DNA of 51,296 nucleotides from Bdellovibrio sp. (GCA_020725805.1 DYEF01000071.1:1-51296); one strand, 5' to 3'; positions 43,102-51,296 are shown, numbered from the stretch's first letter. The notes: generated by a model not told the origin, from the letters alone. Numbers and translations: made by a program.

Positions 43102-43416
43102 ATGAAGTGTCAGAAAGTAAAACCCGGAGTTGAATGTGTTCACTGGAAGAAATTTGGATGCTCATTTGAGGGCGGAAGCTGTCATCCGGTAGTCGAGAAC
43201 TGCCTGACAGGTGGTAAGAACGGAGAAGGCTGTTCAAATATTATGGAGTTTGGCGGAAATAAATACTGTGTATTATTTGCAGAACCTGCTGCCAAATGGG
43301 AAGACGGACTCTGTAATTTTGCAACTCATCAGAAAGTCGAAAGAAAGGTAGTAGAACAGAAAATCAACCCATTAAAGGCTGCCAAGAGAGCCCAGAGACA
43401 GGGTCGTGGAGTATAA
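43102..43416 (+). CDS. PxxKW family cysteine-rich protein
   Basis: A small protein of 104 residues with about nine cysteines (MKCQKV, ECVHWKKFGC, GSCHP, NCLTGG, GCSNI, KYCVLF, LCNF) and the sequence PAAKW (about residues 72-76) that gives the family its name. Such proteins are known mainly from deltaproteobacterial-grade anaerobes and have no assigned function; the Cys/His pattern suggests zinc or Fe-S binding. There is no signal peptide, so it is probably cytosolic, unlike the other Cys-rich proteins of this window. The C-terminus is basic (KAAKRAQRQGRG) and could bind nucleic acid. ATG has GGAGGT 6 nt upstream. It stands 45 bp before the TANGO2-family gene. Confidence 0.85.
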   Translation: MKCQKVKPGVECVHWKKFGCSFEGGSCHPVVENCLTGGKNGEGCSNIMEFGGNKYCVLFAEPAAKWEDGLCNFATHQKVERKVVEQKINPLKAAKRAQRQGRGV

Positions 43417-43461
43417 TAACACAATTACAGATATTCAAAACATATAGTTCCGGAGGGGAGT

Positions 43462-44202
43462 TTGTGTACGGTAATTGCGGCAATAAGATATTTCAGCGGT
43501 ATACCTCTGATTATTGCGGCCAACAGAGATGAGTTTCTTAACAGGAAAACAGACCCTCCATCAGTAATTAATAAGAATCCGTTTATCGTTGCTCCGAGAG
43601 ACAGACTCAGGCTCGGCACATTTATGGGTATAAACGAATGGGGGCTCACAGCAGTCATCACAAACATTTCCGGACTCGTGCCAAAGGACAACAGTAAAAA
43701 ATCGAGAGGTCATATTGTCCTGAGGGCACTCGGTTCCCCCGACGTTACCAGACTTCTTCAGGATTTCAGGCATATAGATTACTCAGAATACAACTTCTTT
43801 CAGCTTTTTGCGGCAGACAGAGAGAGAGCAGTCTTAATAAGATATAGCGGAGAAACAGAGATTAAGGAACTGAACAGCGGTGTTTTCACCTTCTCAAACT
43901 GGGACGCTGTTCCGGAAGTTTCAGATTATAAAAACAGTGTTATTCTGTCAAGATTAGACAAAATAGATATAAACAGTGATATTGAAACCATAACAGAGCA
44001 ACTTACAAAAATACTCTCTGTTCACGACGGCGAGGATATGAGATATCAGATATGTGTTCATACAGATAACTACGGGACCCTCTCCTCTGCCATTATAGCA
44101 CCTTTTCAGACTGAACCGTTATTTTATTATTCCATCGGGCCCGTATGTCAGAACAGGTTCAGGACATATAATCAGGACCTGAAAAGAATATTAAAAGTTT
44201 AG
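43462..44202 (+). CDS. TANGO2/NRDE-family protein
   Basis: The protein has 246 residues. The N-terminus MCTVIAA, followed by LIIAANRDEFLNRKT, is the NRDE signature of the family, where Cys2 becomes the first residue and is thought to be an N-terminal nucleophile. FMGINEWGLTAVITN and SRGHIVLRAL are further conserved parts. The biochemical role is not settled; eukaryotic TANGO2 is linked to lipid and heme handling. The start is TTG at 43462, with GGAGGGGAG ending 1-2 nt upstream and the core GGAGG about 5-9 nt away; any other start would lose Cys2. Confidence 0.88.
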   Translation: MCTVIAAIRYFSGIPLIIAANRDEFLNRKTDPPSVINKNPFIVAPRDRLRLGTFMGINEWGLTAVITNISGLVPKDNSKKSRGHIVLRALGSPDVTRLLQDFRHIDYSEYNFFQLFAADRERAVLIRYSGETEIKELNSGVFTFSNWDAVPEVSDYKNSVILSRLDKIDINSDIETITEQLTKILSVHDGEDMRYQICVHTDNYGTLSSAIIAPFQTEPLFYYSIGPVCQNRFRTYNQDLKRILKV

Positions 44203-44259
44203 ACATTGAGTGATTTATCTGCTAATAACTAAATCTATAATTTCCGAGGAGTACCTTCT

Positions 44260-46164
44260 ATGAGGAAGAAAAAGATTTCTGGATTTATTTTGCTGTTTAC
44301 GGCTGTTTTTCTTGCTTCAGGCACTTTGCTCTCCCAACCAATTCCGTCATCTGTCCTGTTTTCCTATCCACAGAGAGATGAAATCAGGCTTTCACCCGAT
44401 GGAGAGAAGGTCTCATACATCGGATACGACAACAACAGAATCAGGAATATCTTTATTAAAACGATCGGCAAAAATGACGACAGATTCATCATCGAGGACC
44501 TTGAGAATGAAATCATTTCCTACAACTGGTCATTTATGCCCGAAAAGATTCTCTTCTTCAAGAAAACCGAAGACAAAAAGGCTGTTCATCTTTATCTGAC
44601 AGATATCAGCACGAAACTTATCAGAGACCTAACACCGTTTAAGGGGATAAATGCAGGGTTTCTTATAACGGACCACAGAAAACCGGAAGAGGTCGTCTGC
44701 GGAATAGAACTGAACAAAAAGGGAAGATACGACCTTTACTCAGTAAATCTCATTACCGGAGCAATTACCGAGGTTGCAAAAGTTCCGGACGATACGATTG
44801 CGGTAAAAGGAGACATAAGCAACAGGATATTCATTACAGAATCAATCGACAGAAAATCCTTAAAAAGAATCTTCAGAATAAAAACGGACAAAAGCGATAA
44901 ATTCAGTGAACTCACAACTGCTGATACCACAGAAGATTTCAGGATAATCGATTTTTCAGACGACGGAAAATCGCTGTATCTCCTTTCAGATAAGACCAAC
45001 AGGTTTACTGCGCTCGTAAGATTCGACCTCGAATCGAGAAAAGAGACCGAGACAATTGCCGTATCACAGAAATCAGATGCAGATAATGTATTTTTCAACC
45101 ACTATACCAAAAAGCCTGTTTCAGTTGCTTACGACTTTATGAAAAGAGACATTACGGTAATCGATAATGAATTCAGTGAGGACTTTCAGATACTATCGAA
45201 AGCCAAAAAGGGAAATATTACTTTCTTATCGAATGACCTCAAAAACGAGAAATGGCTGATAATGTTCGAAACACCCGAGATGCCCGCGTCATATTATGTC
45301 TATAACCGCACCCAGAAACGAACTGTTCTCTTATTCCTCAGTAACCCTGAATTCGAAAAATACAAGTCTGTCAAAAGTCAGCCATTCACAATAAAATTCG
45401 GCGAAAACGAGAAGCTGCTCCTCTTTGTTACACTCCCTGCAGACCAGAATGCCGAAAACTTTCCTACAATCCTCAATCTTGTCAATACAAAGGATTACAG
45501 GAAAGGTATCGGTTTTGACCCGGTCTGTCAGTTCTTCTCTTCGAGAGGTTTTGCCTGCATAGCATTCAATCACAGCGGCATAAGGGGATTCGGAAAGGAA
45601 TTTTACAACAACGCATATTCAAAAGACGGCATGAAAAGAAGAACTGATGAAATTACAACCGTAATAAAATGGGCAATCGACCGCAATATAGCAAACCCCC
45701 AACAGATTACCATACTCTCTGATTCGCTCAGTTCACTCTATGCCCTTAATTCAGTCTCCGAAAATAAAGATATTATACATACTGCCGTTTTCATCGATCC
45801 GGTACTGAACATCAAACAACTCAGAGAGAATTTCGATATAACGGATTTCAGCAAAATAAAAGAGATACTTATGGTCCCGTCCGAAGATAAAAAGGCAGTT
45901 CTCTCAAAGTTTGGCCAGATTACGGTTCCGTCACTCTTTCTTCTTAGTAAAAAATCGGCGTTCTATGATTACAATGAAATTGCCGGTCTTCTTTCCGATG
46001 CCAAGAAAAAGAATAAGGATATAATGATGATTTTGTATCCCGAAATCAACAGTGAAAATACTGCAGATTTTTATCAGAGAACCGAAAATTTTCTGGCCAA
46101 ATATTTCAATACGGACTTTATTGAGATGAATACAAATTCAAAAAGTAATGCAGAGATAAGGTAA
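44260..46164 (+). CDS. S9 prolyl-oligopeptidase homologue lacking the catalytic triad
   Basis: The protein has 634 residues. A signal peptide (about 1-25) is followed by a WD40-like beta-propeller (about 30-380; LSPDGEKVSYIGYD, FSDDGKSLYLLSD) and an alpha/beta-hydrolase domain (about 390-634) that aligns with S9 peptidases along GFDPVCQFFSSRGF, FNHSGIRGFGKEFY and DEITTVIKWAIDR. The active-site motifs are lost: the nucleophile elbow, usually GGSYGG, is SDSLSS around S489; the HGGP oxyanion motif is replaced by LNLVN; the His motif GHG is replaced by INSEN near 594; the Asp loop is degenerate near 566. It is probably a non-enzymatic exported protein. ATG has GAGGAG upstream. Confidence 0.85.
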   Translation: MRKKKISGFILLFTAVFLASGTLLSQPIPSSVLFSYPQRDEIRLSPDGEKVSYIGYDNNRIRNIFIKTIGKNDDRFIIEDLENEIISYNWSFMPEKILFFKKTEDKKAVHLYLTDISTKLIRDLTPFKGINAGFLITDHRKPEEVVCGIELNKKGRYDLYSVNLITGAITEVAKVPDDTIAVKGDISNRIFITESIDRKSLKRIFRIKTDKSDKFSELTTADTTEDFRIIDFSDDGKSLYLLSDKTNRFTALVRFDLESRKETETIAVSQKSDADNVFFNHYTKKPVSVAYDFMKRDITVIDNEFSEDFQILSKAKKGNITFLSNDLKNEKWLIMFETPEMPASYYVYNRTQKRTVLLFLSNPEFEKYKSVKSQPFTIKFGENEKLLLFVTLPADQNAENFPTILNLVNTKDYRKGIGFDPVCQFFSSRGFACIAFNHSGIRGFGKEFYNNAYSKDGMKRRTDEITTVIKWAIDRNIANPQQITILSDSLSSLYALNSVSENKDIIHTAVFIDPVLNIKQLRENFDITDFSKIKEILMVPSEDKKAVLSKFGQITVPSLFLLSKKSAFYDYNEIAGLLSDAKKKNKDIMMILYPEINSENTADFYQRTENFLAKYFNTDFIEMNTNSKSNAEIR

Positions 46165-46167
46165 TCT

Positions 46168-46196
46168 TTGACTTTTTACCCTTTGAGATATATGAT
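46168..46196 (+). promoter_or_regulatory. Promoter of holB-ricT-metG
   Basis: -35 TTGACT (46168-46173), 17-bp spacer, -10 TATGAT (46191-46196). The transcript would begin near 46203, which supports ATG 46241 with a ribosome binding site over the in-frame TTG at 46205. Confidence 0.65.
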
Positions 46197-46240
46197 TTTT
46201 TCCCTTGAATATTTCTGTAGAGGCAAGGGACCGACAGAAA

Positions 46241-47314
46241 ATGGCATTTAAAGATATTATAGGACATACCGAAGTTATTGAAAATCTCCTAAAAAGGATA
46301 AAGGAGAACCGCCTGCATCATGCAATGATGTTTTACGGACGGTTGGGGATAGGTAAAAGAACACTTGCAAAGGAGTTCATCAAGGCCATAAACTGCAAAG
46401 ACTTCGACAATGAACCCTGCGAGAAGTGCAATAACTGCAAATGGATAAATGAGAACAAACATCCGGATGTAATAATCATAACCAACGGGATAAGGGCTGA
46501 ATCACTTGATATCAGACTCGTTCAGAATAAAGGGTCTGCAAACGGCGAGCCTGACGCAGCGGAAGAGACGTCATCTTCACCCAAAAAGGAAATAACAATT
46601 GACCAGATCAGATATCTTGAAGAGATAATTTATACCAGTCCAGTCGAGGCAAAATACAGGGTAATCTTCATTATTGACGCCGAAACATTTAATAAAAATT
46701 CCGCAAACGCCTTTCTTAAAACACTGGAAGAACCGCCCGGGAATACAATTATTGTAATGACCACTTCATTTCTCGGAATGGTCCCTGTAACGATAAGGTC
46801 AAGGACTGAGAAAATCCGTCTTAAACCTCTCTCTGATGCTGATATGAAGAGACTGCTTAGCGAAAAGATTAGTTATTCATCTGAATATACGGATATTGTT
46901 CTTCACCTTCTGAAAGGAGGGCTCAACAGAAAAATACTAAGCACAGACGATGAATCACTGAAGGAATATCTGGATATGGCAGCTGATTTTGTAAACTCAG
47001 GGAAAATCACGGTAGAGGAAATACTCGAAGCAGCCAATACTCTCACAAGGAGTAACGACAGGGCAGAAAGGGAACTGAGAATTTACATTTTTTTTACTAT
47101 ATTAAAGGAACTTCTTACAGATATCCATCTGGGACGTGCAGCAGATATCTGGGGAAAATACATTTCCCAGAATACAACTGCAGATTTTTCAGATATCGAA
47201 CATCTTGATGAAACAATCAGATTCATCAGAAATGCCCAGAATCTTTACTGCAATCAGGGCATAATTATTAAATCCGAACTTTTGAGGTTAAGTGAACAAT
47301 GGAACAGATTGTAG
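46241..47314 (+). CDS. holB: DNA polymerase III subunit delta'
   Basis: Clamp-loader subunit of the replication machinery. The protein has 357 residues from the chosen start. AAA+ features: FKDIIGHTEV at the start, Walker A GRLGIGKRT, a zinc module C-x8-C-x2-C-x2-C (NCKDFDNEPCEKCNNCK), Walker-B-like VIFIIDAE, and the sensor region SANAFLKTLEEPP. An acidic insertion (about 106-125) precedes ITIDQIR. ATG 46241 has AAGGGA 10 nt upstream; the frame extends to TTG 46205, which is less likely. It overlaps ricT by 16 bp. The order holB-ricT is also well known from Firmicutes. Confidence 0.92.
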   Translation: MAFKDIIGHTEVIENLLKRIKENRLHHAMMFYGRLGIGKRTLAKEFIKAINCKDFDNEPCEKCNNCKWINENKHPDVIIITNGIRAESLDIRLVQNKGSANGEPDAAEETSSSPKKEITIDQIRYLEEIIYTSPVEAKYRVIFIIDAETFNKNSANAFLKTLEEPPGNTIIVMTTSFLGMVPVTIRSRTEKIRLKPLSDADMKRLLSEKISYSSEYTDIVLHLLKGGLNRKILSTDDESLKEYLDMAADFVNSGKITVEEILEAANTLTRSNDRAERELRIYIFFTILKELLTDIHLGRAADIWGKYISQNTTADFSDIEHLDETIRFIRNAQNLYCNQGIIIKSELLRLSEQWNRL

Positions 47315-48183
47315 GCGTTAAAGTCAGAAAGAGTTTGAAGGTCTATACATATCTTACGAACAAATTCAATGTTGCAAGAGGAGACCTGGTGGTTGTCGAG
47401 ACAGACAGAGGAGTTACTACCGGGACTATCGTTTTCGGCCCTGTGGAGGTGGAATCCGCCCAGCAGGGTATGAGAAAACTTATAAGAATCGCCGATGATG
47501 AAGATTTGTCCATTATTGAAAAGAATACCAAAAAAGAGGAAGAGGCATTTAAGGTATGTATCGAATGCATTGAATTCAGGCGAATAGAGATGAAACTGAT
47601 AGACGTTGAGTATATGTTATCCGGCGGTAAGGCTGTTTTTTACTTTACTGCAAACGGCAGGGTCGATTTCAGAGACCTCGTAAAGGACCTCGCCAGAAGA
47701 CTGAATATCAGAATCGAAATGAGACAGATAGGTGTCAGGGATGAATCCAAAATGGTCGGAGGCATTGGTCCCTGCGGACTCGTCCTCTGCTGCAACCAGC
47801 ATCTGCACAGTTTTGAACCGGTCTCAATCAAAATGGCAAAGGACCAGAACCTTATCATGAATCCCCAGAAGGTCTCGGGGCTTTGCGGAAGACTTATGTG
47901 CTGCCTGTCATACGAACAGGCAACCTACGACGAACTCTGGATGTCCATCCCGAAAATAGGGAGAAAACTCATTACCCCCGAAGGCGAAGGCAAGGTCGTT
48001 TCACTTGATATCAAGGGGCAGAAAATATCAGTTTACATCAACGATGAGATAAAAGTCTATGACCTGACTGTTCTGAGAGACCTCAACAAAGACCTGATTG
48101 AAGAGGAGAAGAAAAAACAGAGCATTGAGAATTCAGAAATTATGGAATCTCTTCTCAAGCAGGAGGAGATCGAAAAGGAGTAG
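47299..48183 (+). CDS. ricT: PSP1 domain protein, RicT/YaaT type
   Basis: The protein has 294 residues. The PSP1 domain (about 60-150) is followed by the conserved Cys region GGIGPCGLVLCC and GLCGRLMCCLSYE. In Bacillus, RicT (YaaT) works with RicA and RicF as an Fe-S-containing complex acting on RNase Y-dependent mRNA processing; a similar role here is an inference by homology. The C-terminal 25 residues are charged. ATG lies inside the end of holB (16-bp overlap); metG follows after 28 nt. ricA and ricF partners are not in the window. Confidence 0.92.
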   Translation: MEQIVGVKVRKSLKVYTYLTNKFNVARGDLVVVETDRGVTTGTIVFGPVEVESAQQGMRKLIRIADDEDLSIIEKNTKKEEEAFKVCIECIEFRRIEMKLIDVEYMLSGGKAVFYFTANGRVDFRDLVKDLARRLNIRIEMRQIGVRDESKMVGGIGPCGLVLCCNQHLHSFEPVSIKMAKDQNLIMNPQKVSGLCGRLMCCLSYEQATYDELWMSIPKIGRKLITPEGEGKVVSLDIKGQKISVYINDEIKVYDLTVLRDLNKDLIEEEKKKQSIENSEIMESLLKQEEIEKE

Positions 48184-48211
48184 TAAAATATTTTAATAAA
48201 GAGGAGCATTT

Positions 48212-50200
48212 ATGGCAAAGAATGTTTTTATTACAAGTGCACTTCCCTATGCTAACGGGAGTATACACCTCGGGCATCTCGTAGAATATATCCAGACCGA
48301 TATATATGCACGTTACCGGAGACTGAAGGGCGACAATGTAGTCTATGTATGTGCCGATGATACACACGGTACTCCGATCGAGATAAATGCCATGAAGCAG
48401 GGGATAAAACCCGAAGAACTCGTAGAGAGATATCATAAGGAACACAGTGAAGACTTTGCAAAGTTCGATGTACAGTTTGATATATTCTACTCTACCAACA
48501 GCCCGGAAAACAGGCATTACAGCGAACTCTTCTTCAGCAGGCTGAAGGAACGCGGATATATCTATCAGAAGGAGATGGAACTCCATTACTGCGAACAAGA
48601 CAAGAGATTCCTGCCCGACAGATATATAAAGGGAAAATGTCCCAAATGCGGTGCACCCGACCAGTACGGCGATGTATGTGAAAAATGCAACAGCACCTAT
48701 GACACATCAGAAGTTATCGACCCTTATTGCGTGATATGCGGCAACAAACCTGTTGTTAAGCCCGCAAAACACTACTTCTTCAGACTCTCTGCCTTCAGAA
48801 AGGAACTCAAGGAATTTATCGAGAACAGCAATTTTCTGCAGGAAGAAATCAGAAACTATGTTCTGAGCTGGATAAATGAAGGGTTAAAGGACTGGTGTAT
48901 AAGCAGAAACGGACCTTATTTCGGCTTCAAGATTCCTGACGAGGATGACCTTTATTTCTATGTGTGGCTTGACGCCCCGATAGGTTATATCTCAAGTCTT
49001 CAGAAATACTGCAATGACAGGGGAATCAATATAGATGATTTCCTCAGGAATGAAGAATCAGAGATAATTCATTTCATAGGGAAGGATATAGTCTATTTCC
49101 ATGCACTCTTCTGGCCTGCAATGCTTATGGGCGCAGGATTCAAAAGACCTGATATACTTTCTGTCCACGGAATGCTTACCGTTAACGGTGAAAAGATGAG
49201 CAAGAGCCGCGGGACATTTATTACCGCAAGACAATATCTGAAACACCTTGAACCTTTTTACCTTCGGTACTACTTTGCATCCAGTCTCTCAAGAAAACCT
49301 GATGATATAGACCTTTCGATCAGCGATTTTGTCAACAAGGTCAATGCTGAACTTGTCGATAATATTTCAAACTTCACATACCGGACACTCTCCTTTATAG
49401 CAAAGAGATTCGGCGGCAGACTGACTACCCTTCCTACCGGAACAGCCCAGACCGAGGAAGTTATGAGGCTTATCAGGGAGGCAGATGAATACTTTTCCGA
49501 ACGGGAATTCAGAAAGGCGATTCAGACAATCAACCAGATATGCTTTATAGGCAATAAATTTGTATCGGATATGAAACCATGGGACCTCATTAAAAAGGAT
49601 GAAACCCTCTGTCAGCAGAATCTCACCTGGTGCGCCAATCTCTGCAAGAACCTTGCCATACTTCTCAAGCCTGTAGTCCCTTCGCTCTCCGAATCACTCG
49701 AGAAACAACTCAATCTTAACAACCTGAAATTCAGTGATATCGGTTTTAACCTGACAGAGCATAATCTGGGAGAGATAAAAATGCTCGCTACCAAGCTCGA
49801 ACCCGAAAAGGCAAATAAAATCATTGAACCACAGGAAGAGAACAAGGAAATCACAAAGGATGCATCAGGAAAACCTGAACTGATAGATTATGAATATTTT
49901 GCAAAACTTGATTTGAGGGTTGCTGAGGTACTGGAGGCCGAGAGAATAAAGAATTCAAAAAAGCTGTTAAGACTGATTATTGACTGCGGTGAGAAGAGGC
50001 AGATAGTTGCAGGTATAGGAGAATATTATTCACCGGAAGAACTCATCGGCAGAAAAATTATGGTAATATGCAATCTGAAGCCCGCAAAACTGATGGGAGT
50101 CGAATCAAACGGTATGCTTCTGGCAGGTTCGCTCCCTAATCAGAAAATCTTTCTTGCCACATTCGACAGGGAAGCAGTAAACGGAAGCAAGGTAAAATAA
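48212..50200 (+). CDS. metG: Methionine--tRNA ligase
   Basis: Class I synthetase that charges Met to elongator and initiator tRNA. The protein has 662 residues. HIGH is HLGH in NGSIHLGH (about 16-23); KMSKS is seen as KMSKSRG (near 330). Two zinc knuckles, CPKC-x10-CEKC and CVIC with its partner, lie about 145-180. The anticodon-binding helical domain follows, then a Lys/Glu linker (about 530-550) and a C-terminal Trbp111/EMAPII-type tRNA-binding domain (about 555-662, FAKLDLRVAEVLEAERI). ATG has GAGGAG 5 nt upstream. It is the last gene of holB-ricT-metG and converges on the lipoprotein gene 33 bp away. Confidence 0.96.
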   Translation: MAKNVFITSALPYANGSIHLGHLVEYIQTDIYARYRRLKGDNVVYVCADDTHGTPIEINAMKQGIKPEELVERYHKEHSEDFAKFDVQFDIFYSTNSPENRHYSELFFSRLKERGYIYQKEMELHYCEQDKRFLPDRYIKGKCPKCGAPDQYGDVCEKCNSTYDTSEVIDPYCVICGNKPVVKPAKHYFFRLSAFRKELKEFIENSNFLQEEIRNYVLSWINEGLKDWCISRNGPYFGFKIPDEDDLYFYVWLDAPIGYISSLQKYCNDRGINIDDFLRNEESEIIHFIGKDIVYFHALFWPAMLMGAGFKRPDILSVHGMLTVNGEKMSKSRGTFITARQYLKHLEPFYLRYYFASSLSRKPDDIDLSISDFVNKVNAELVDNISNFTYRTLSFIAKRFGGRLTTLPTGTAQTEEVMRLIREADEYFSEREFRKAIQTINQICFIGNKFVSDMKPWDLIKKDETLCQQNLTWCANLCKNLAILLKPVVPSLSESLEKQLNLNNLKFSDIGFNLTEHNLGEIKMLATKLEPEKANKIIEPQEENKEITKDASGKPELIDYEYFAKLDLRVAEVLEAERIKNSKKLLRLIIDCGEKRQIVAGIGEYYSPEELIGRKIMVICNLKPAKLMGVESNGMLLAGSLPNQKIFLATFDREAVNGSKVK

Positions 50201-50232
50201 TATAACTCTTATTCCCTATTAATCCGTTTGTC

Positions 50233-51192
50233 TTACGGAAGCTTTACGTCACCATATACACATTTTGATGAATCACCCTGCTTCTCATAACTCTGTGAAT
50301 TGATAAAACTCTCGTAATAAACTCTCTTATAGTCTGTATCCCAGCATTCGGAGAGGTCAATCTCCTTTACACCCTGTGATAATATATCCCCGCCTGTTGC
50401 CCTGCCGTCACACCTCCCGCTACCTTCCGCCTTCCATCTCGACAGAAGTTTCAGATTTTCATCCATTCCCTTGCCATCGATATCTGCAACAGCATCGTAT
50501 GAAAACTCACCGGCACCATCTTCTTCCCTTTTATATTTATAAAGGGAGTCAACAGGCCCTTTCCCGTCCTGACCGATAAAATCGGTAAAGGTCACATCGA
50601 GTGTATAAGGAAGAGTTTCGGTATTATAGACTGCCTTAATCTTTCCTTCCTCAACCCTTGAGGGGTCCATTGATTTGACCGCCGAAAAATCTACCATAAG
50701 CGTACCGGTTCCTCTTCTGTACTTTGTCCCCTTTGTGTGTTCACCCGAAAAAATTACTTTGTAATCCTCTGAATTCTTCCCGTGAGCCTCAAGTTTGTAA
50801 CTGAACTTCCCCTTTGCTACCCTTGTCAGAGTAAATCTGTAAGTCAGAGGGTCAAGCCCTCCCGGCGTATGCGGACCCCATACCTTCGTATCTCCGTCCC
50901 TCTTACCTCCCGGAGATTTTGCAATATCCTCAGCGAGTGAAAGCAGAAAGTATATTGAACCGTTTACAACCTCAGTAAATTTCCTCGTAAGGATATAATA
51001 CTCCGCAATATCTCCGACACTGGTCCTGAGCAACACATCCTCCTCCTGCATCAGTGCCCCGCCCTTCTTGGGAAATATTATCTTTACCGATTCTTTATCC
51101 GGCAAACCCTCGAGAAAATCAAATTCATCCTCCAGACCGCAATAGAGCAGAAAAAAGGCCGTTACAACACATAGCAGAATTATTTTTTTCAT
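50233..51192 (-). CDS. Uncharacterised lipoprotein
   Basis: I do not recognise a family. The protein has 319 residues from the chosen start. The signal peptide (about 1-17) ends LLYC, with Cys18 as likely lipidated residue although Tyr at -1 is unusual. The mature part has no long Cys series but three or four cysteines near the end (SGRCDG, LSECWD, SKCVYG), and a beta-rich pattern with repeated aromatic strands (YKLEAHGKN, TLMVDFSAV, LDVTFTDFIG) that suggests a lipocalin-like or barrel fold; this is inference. ATG 51192 was chosen because GGAGG lies 9 nt upstream; the frame extends 17 codons further without support. Its promoter is at 51216-51243. Confidence 0.82.
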   Translation of the reverse strand: MKKIILLCVVTAFFLLYCGLEDEFDFLEGLPDKESVKIIFPKKGGALMQEEDVLLRTSVGDIAEYYILTRKFTEVVNGSIYFLLSLAEDIAKSPGGKRDGDTKVWGPHTPGGLDPLTYRFTLTRVAKGKFSYKLEAHGKNSEDYKVIFSGEHTKGTKYRRGTGTLMVDFSAVKSMDPSRVEEGKIKAVYNTETLPYTLDVTFTDFIGQDGKGPVDSLYKYKREEDGAGEFSYDAVADIDGKGMDENLKLLSRWKAEGSGRCDGRATGGDILSQGVKEIDLSECWDTDYKRVYYESFINSQSYEKQGDSSKCVYGDVKLP

Positions 51193-51215
51193 AGGATATA
51201 CCCTCCTTGTGTAGA

Positions 51216-51243
51216 ATTCTATTTCAGAATAGAAAATTGTCAA
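51216..51243 (-). promoter_or_regulatory. Strong promoter with overlapping inverted repeat
   Basis: Minus strand: perfect -35 TTGACA (51243-51238), 16-bp spacer, -10 TAGAAT (51221-51216), 24 bp before the ATG at 51192. A perfect 7-bp inverted repeat TTCTATT (51218-51224) / AATAGAA (51229-51235) lies between and across the boxes, a typical operator place. A further AATAGAA occurs upstream near 51273-51279. Confidence 0.65.
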
Positions 51244-51296
51244 CAGAAATATCCTGTGTGTGTTGTTCCAAAATAGAAATGTTACATTATCTGCAA

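Noticed and set aside
46205-46240. TTG start for holB
   Set aside because: It lies at the predicted transcript start without a ribosome binding site; ATG 46241 has AAGGGA upstream and starts the conserved FKDIIGH region.

Overview
The window is an ordinary stretch of bacterial chromosome (roughly 42% GC by eye), densely coding on both strands, with no insertion sequence, prophage, CRISPR array or rRNA. The gene content suggests a Gram-negative bacterium of the deltaproteobacterial/myxobacterial grade: lpxB, many predicted lipoproteins built from Cys-rich modules with Asp-rich linkers, an ExbB-ExbD-ExbD module, a PxxKW Cys-rich protein, a thymidylate kinase whose P-loop carries Thr in place of Lys, and the gene order holB-ricT-metG. 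The exact phylum cannot be fixed from the sequence alone.

Layout. 1-2736: tRNA-Met(CAT), a terminator, then the plus-strand group zinc-ribbon coiled-coil protein, RNase HI-family protein, lpxB. 2733-5340 (minus): two Cys-rich secreted proteins in one operon, ending tail-to-tail on lpxB. 5374-6709: a divergent promoter pair drives these proteins and, in the other direction, tRNA-Pro(TGG) followed immediately by an RlmD-type RNA m5U methyltransferase. 6712-15807 (minus): PaaK-like adenylate-forming enzyme, tmk, hisS, TlpA-like thioredoxin, dacB, valS, nadC. 16019-17875 (minus): a B12-binding-type radical SAM protein with an odd lipoprotein-like C-terminal tail. 18101-23823 (minus): a 704-residue Cys-rich lipoprotein, a glycosyltransferase with a coiled-coil tail, coaX and a helical-repeat protein, closed by a hairpin. 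23903-25711 (minus): ExbB, ExbD, ExbD with a clear terminator. 25834-27054: hutI alone on the plus strand.

27074-38432 (minus) is the accessory surface region: a giant 2952-residue lipoprotein of PKD, Big_1-type and other Ig-like repeats with a beta-propeller end, then an AmrS-type radical SAM enzyme and a sialidase-fold lipoprotein whose start overlaps the amrS stop. 38812-42789 (minus): ftsK and a PpiD-like folding factor. 43102-46164 (plus): PxxKW protein, a TANGO2/NRDE-family protein with a TTG start, and an S9 peptidase homologue that has lost its catalytic motifs. 46168-50200 (plus): a well-formed promoter followed by holB-ricT-metG. 50233-51192 (minus): a lipoprotein behind a strong promoter containing an inverted repeat.

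Housekeeping operons (translation, NAD, CoA, dTTP, cell wall, replication) alternate with a cell-surface programme of Cys-rich and Ig-like lipoproteins. I see no self-evident new defence or biosynthetic system. The items most worth a second look are the radical SAM protein with a lipoprotein-like tail, the giant lipoprotein, the Cys-rich lipoprotein family, the S9 pseudoenzyme, and several compact divergent promoters.
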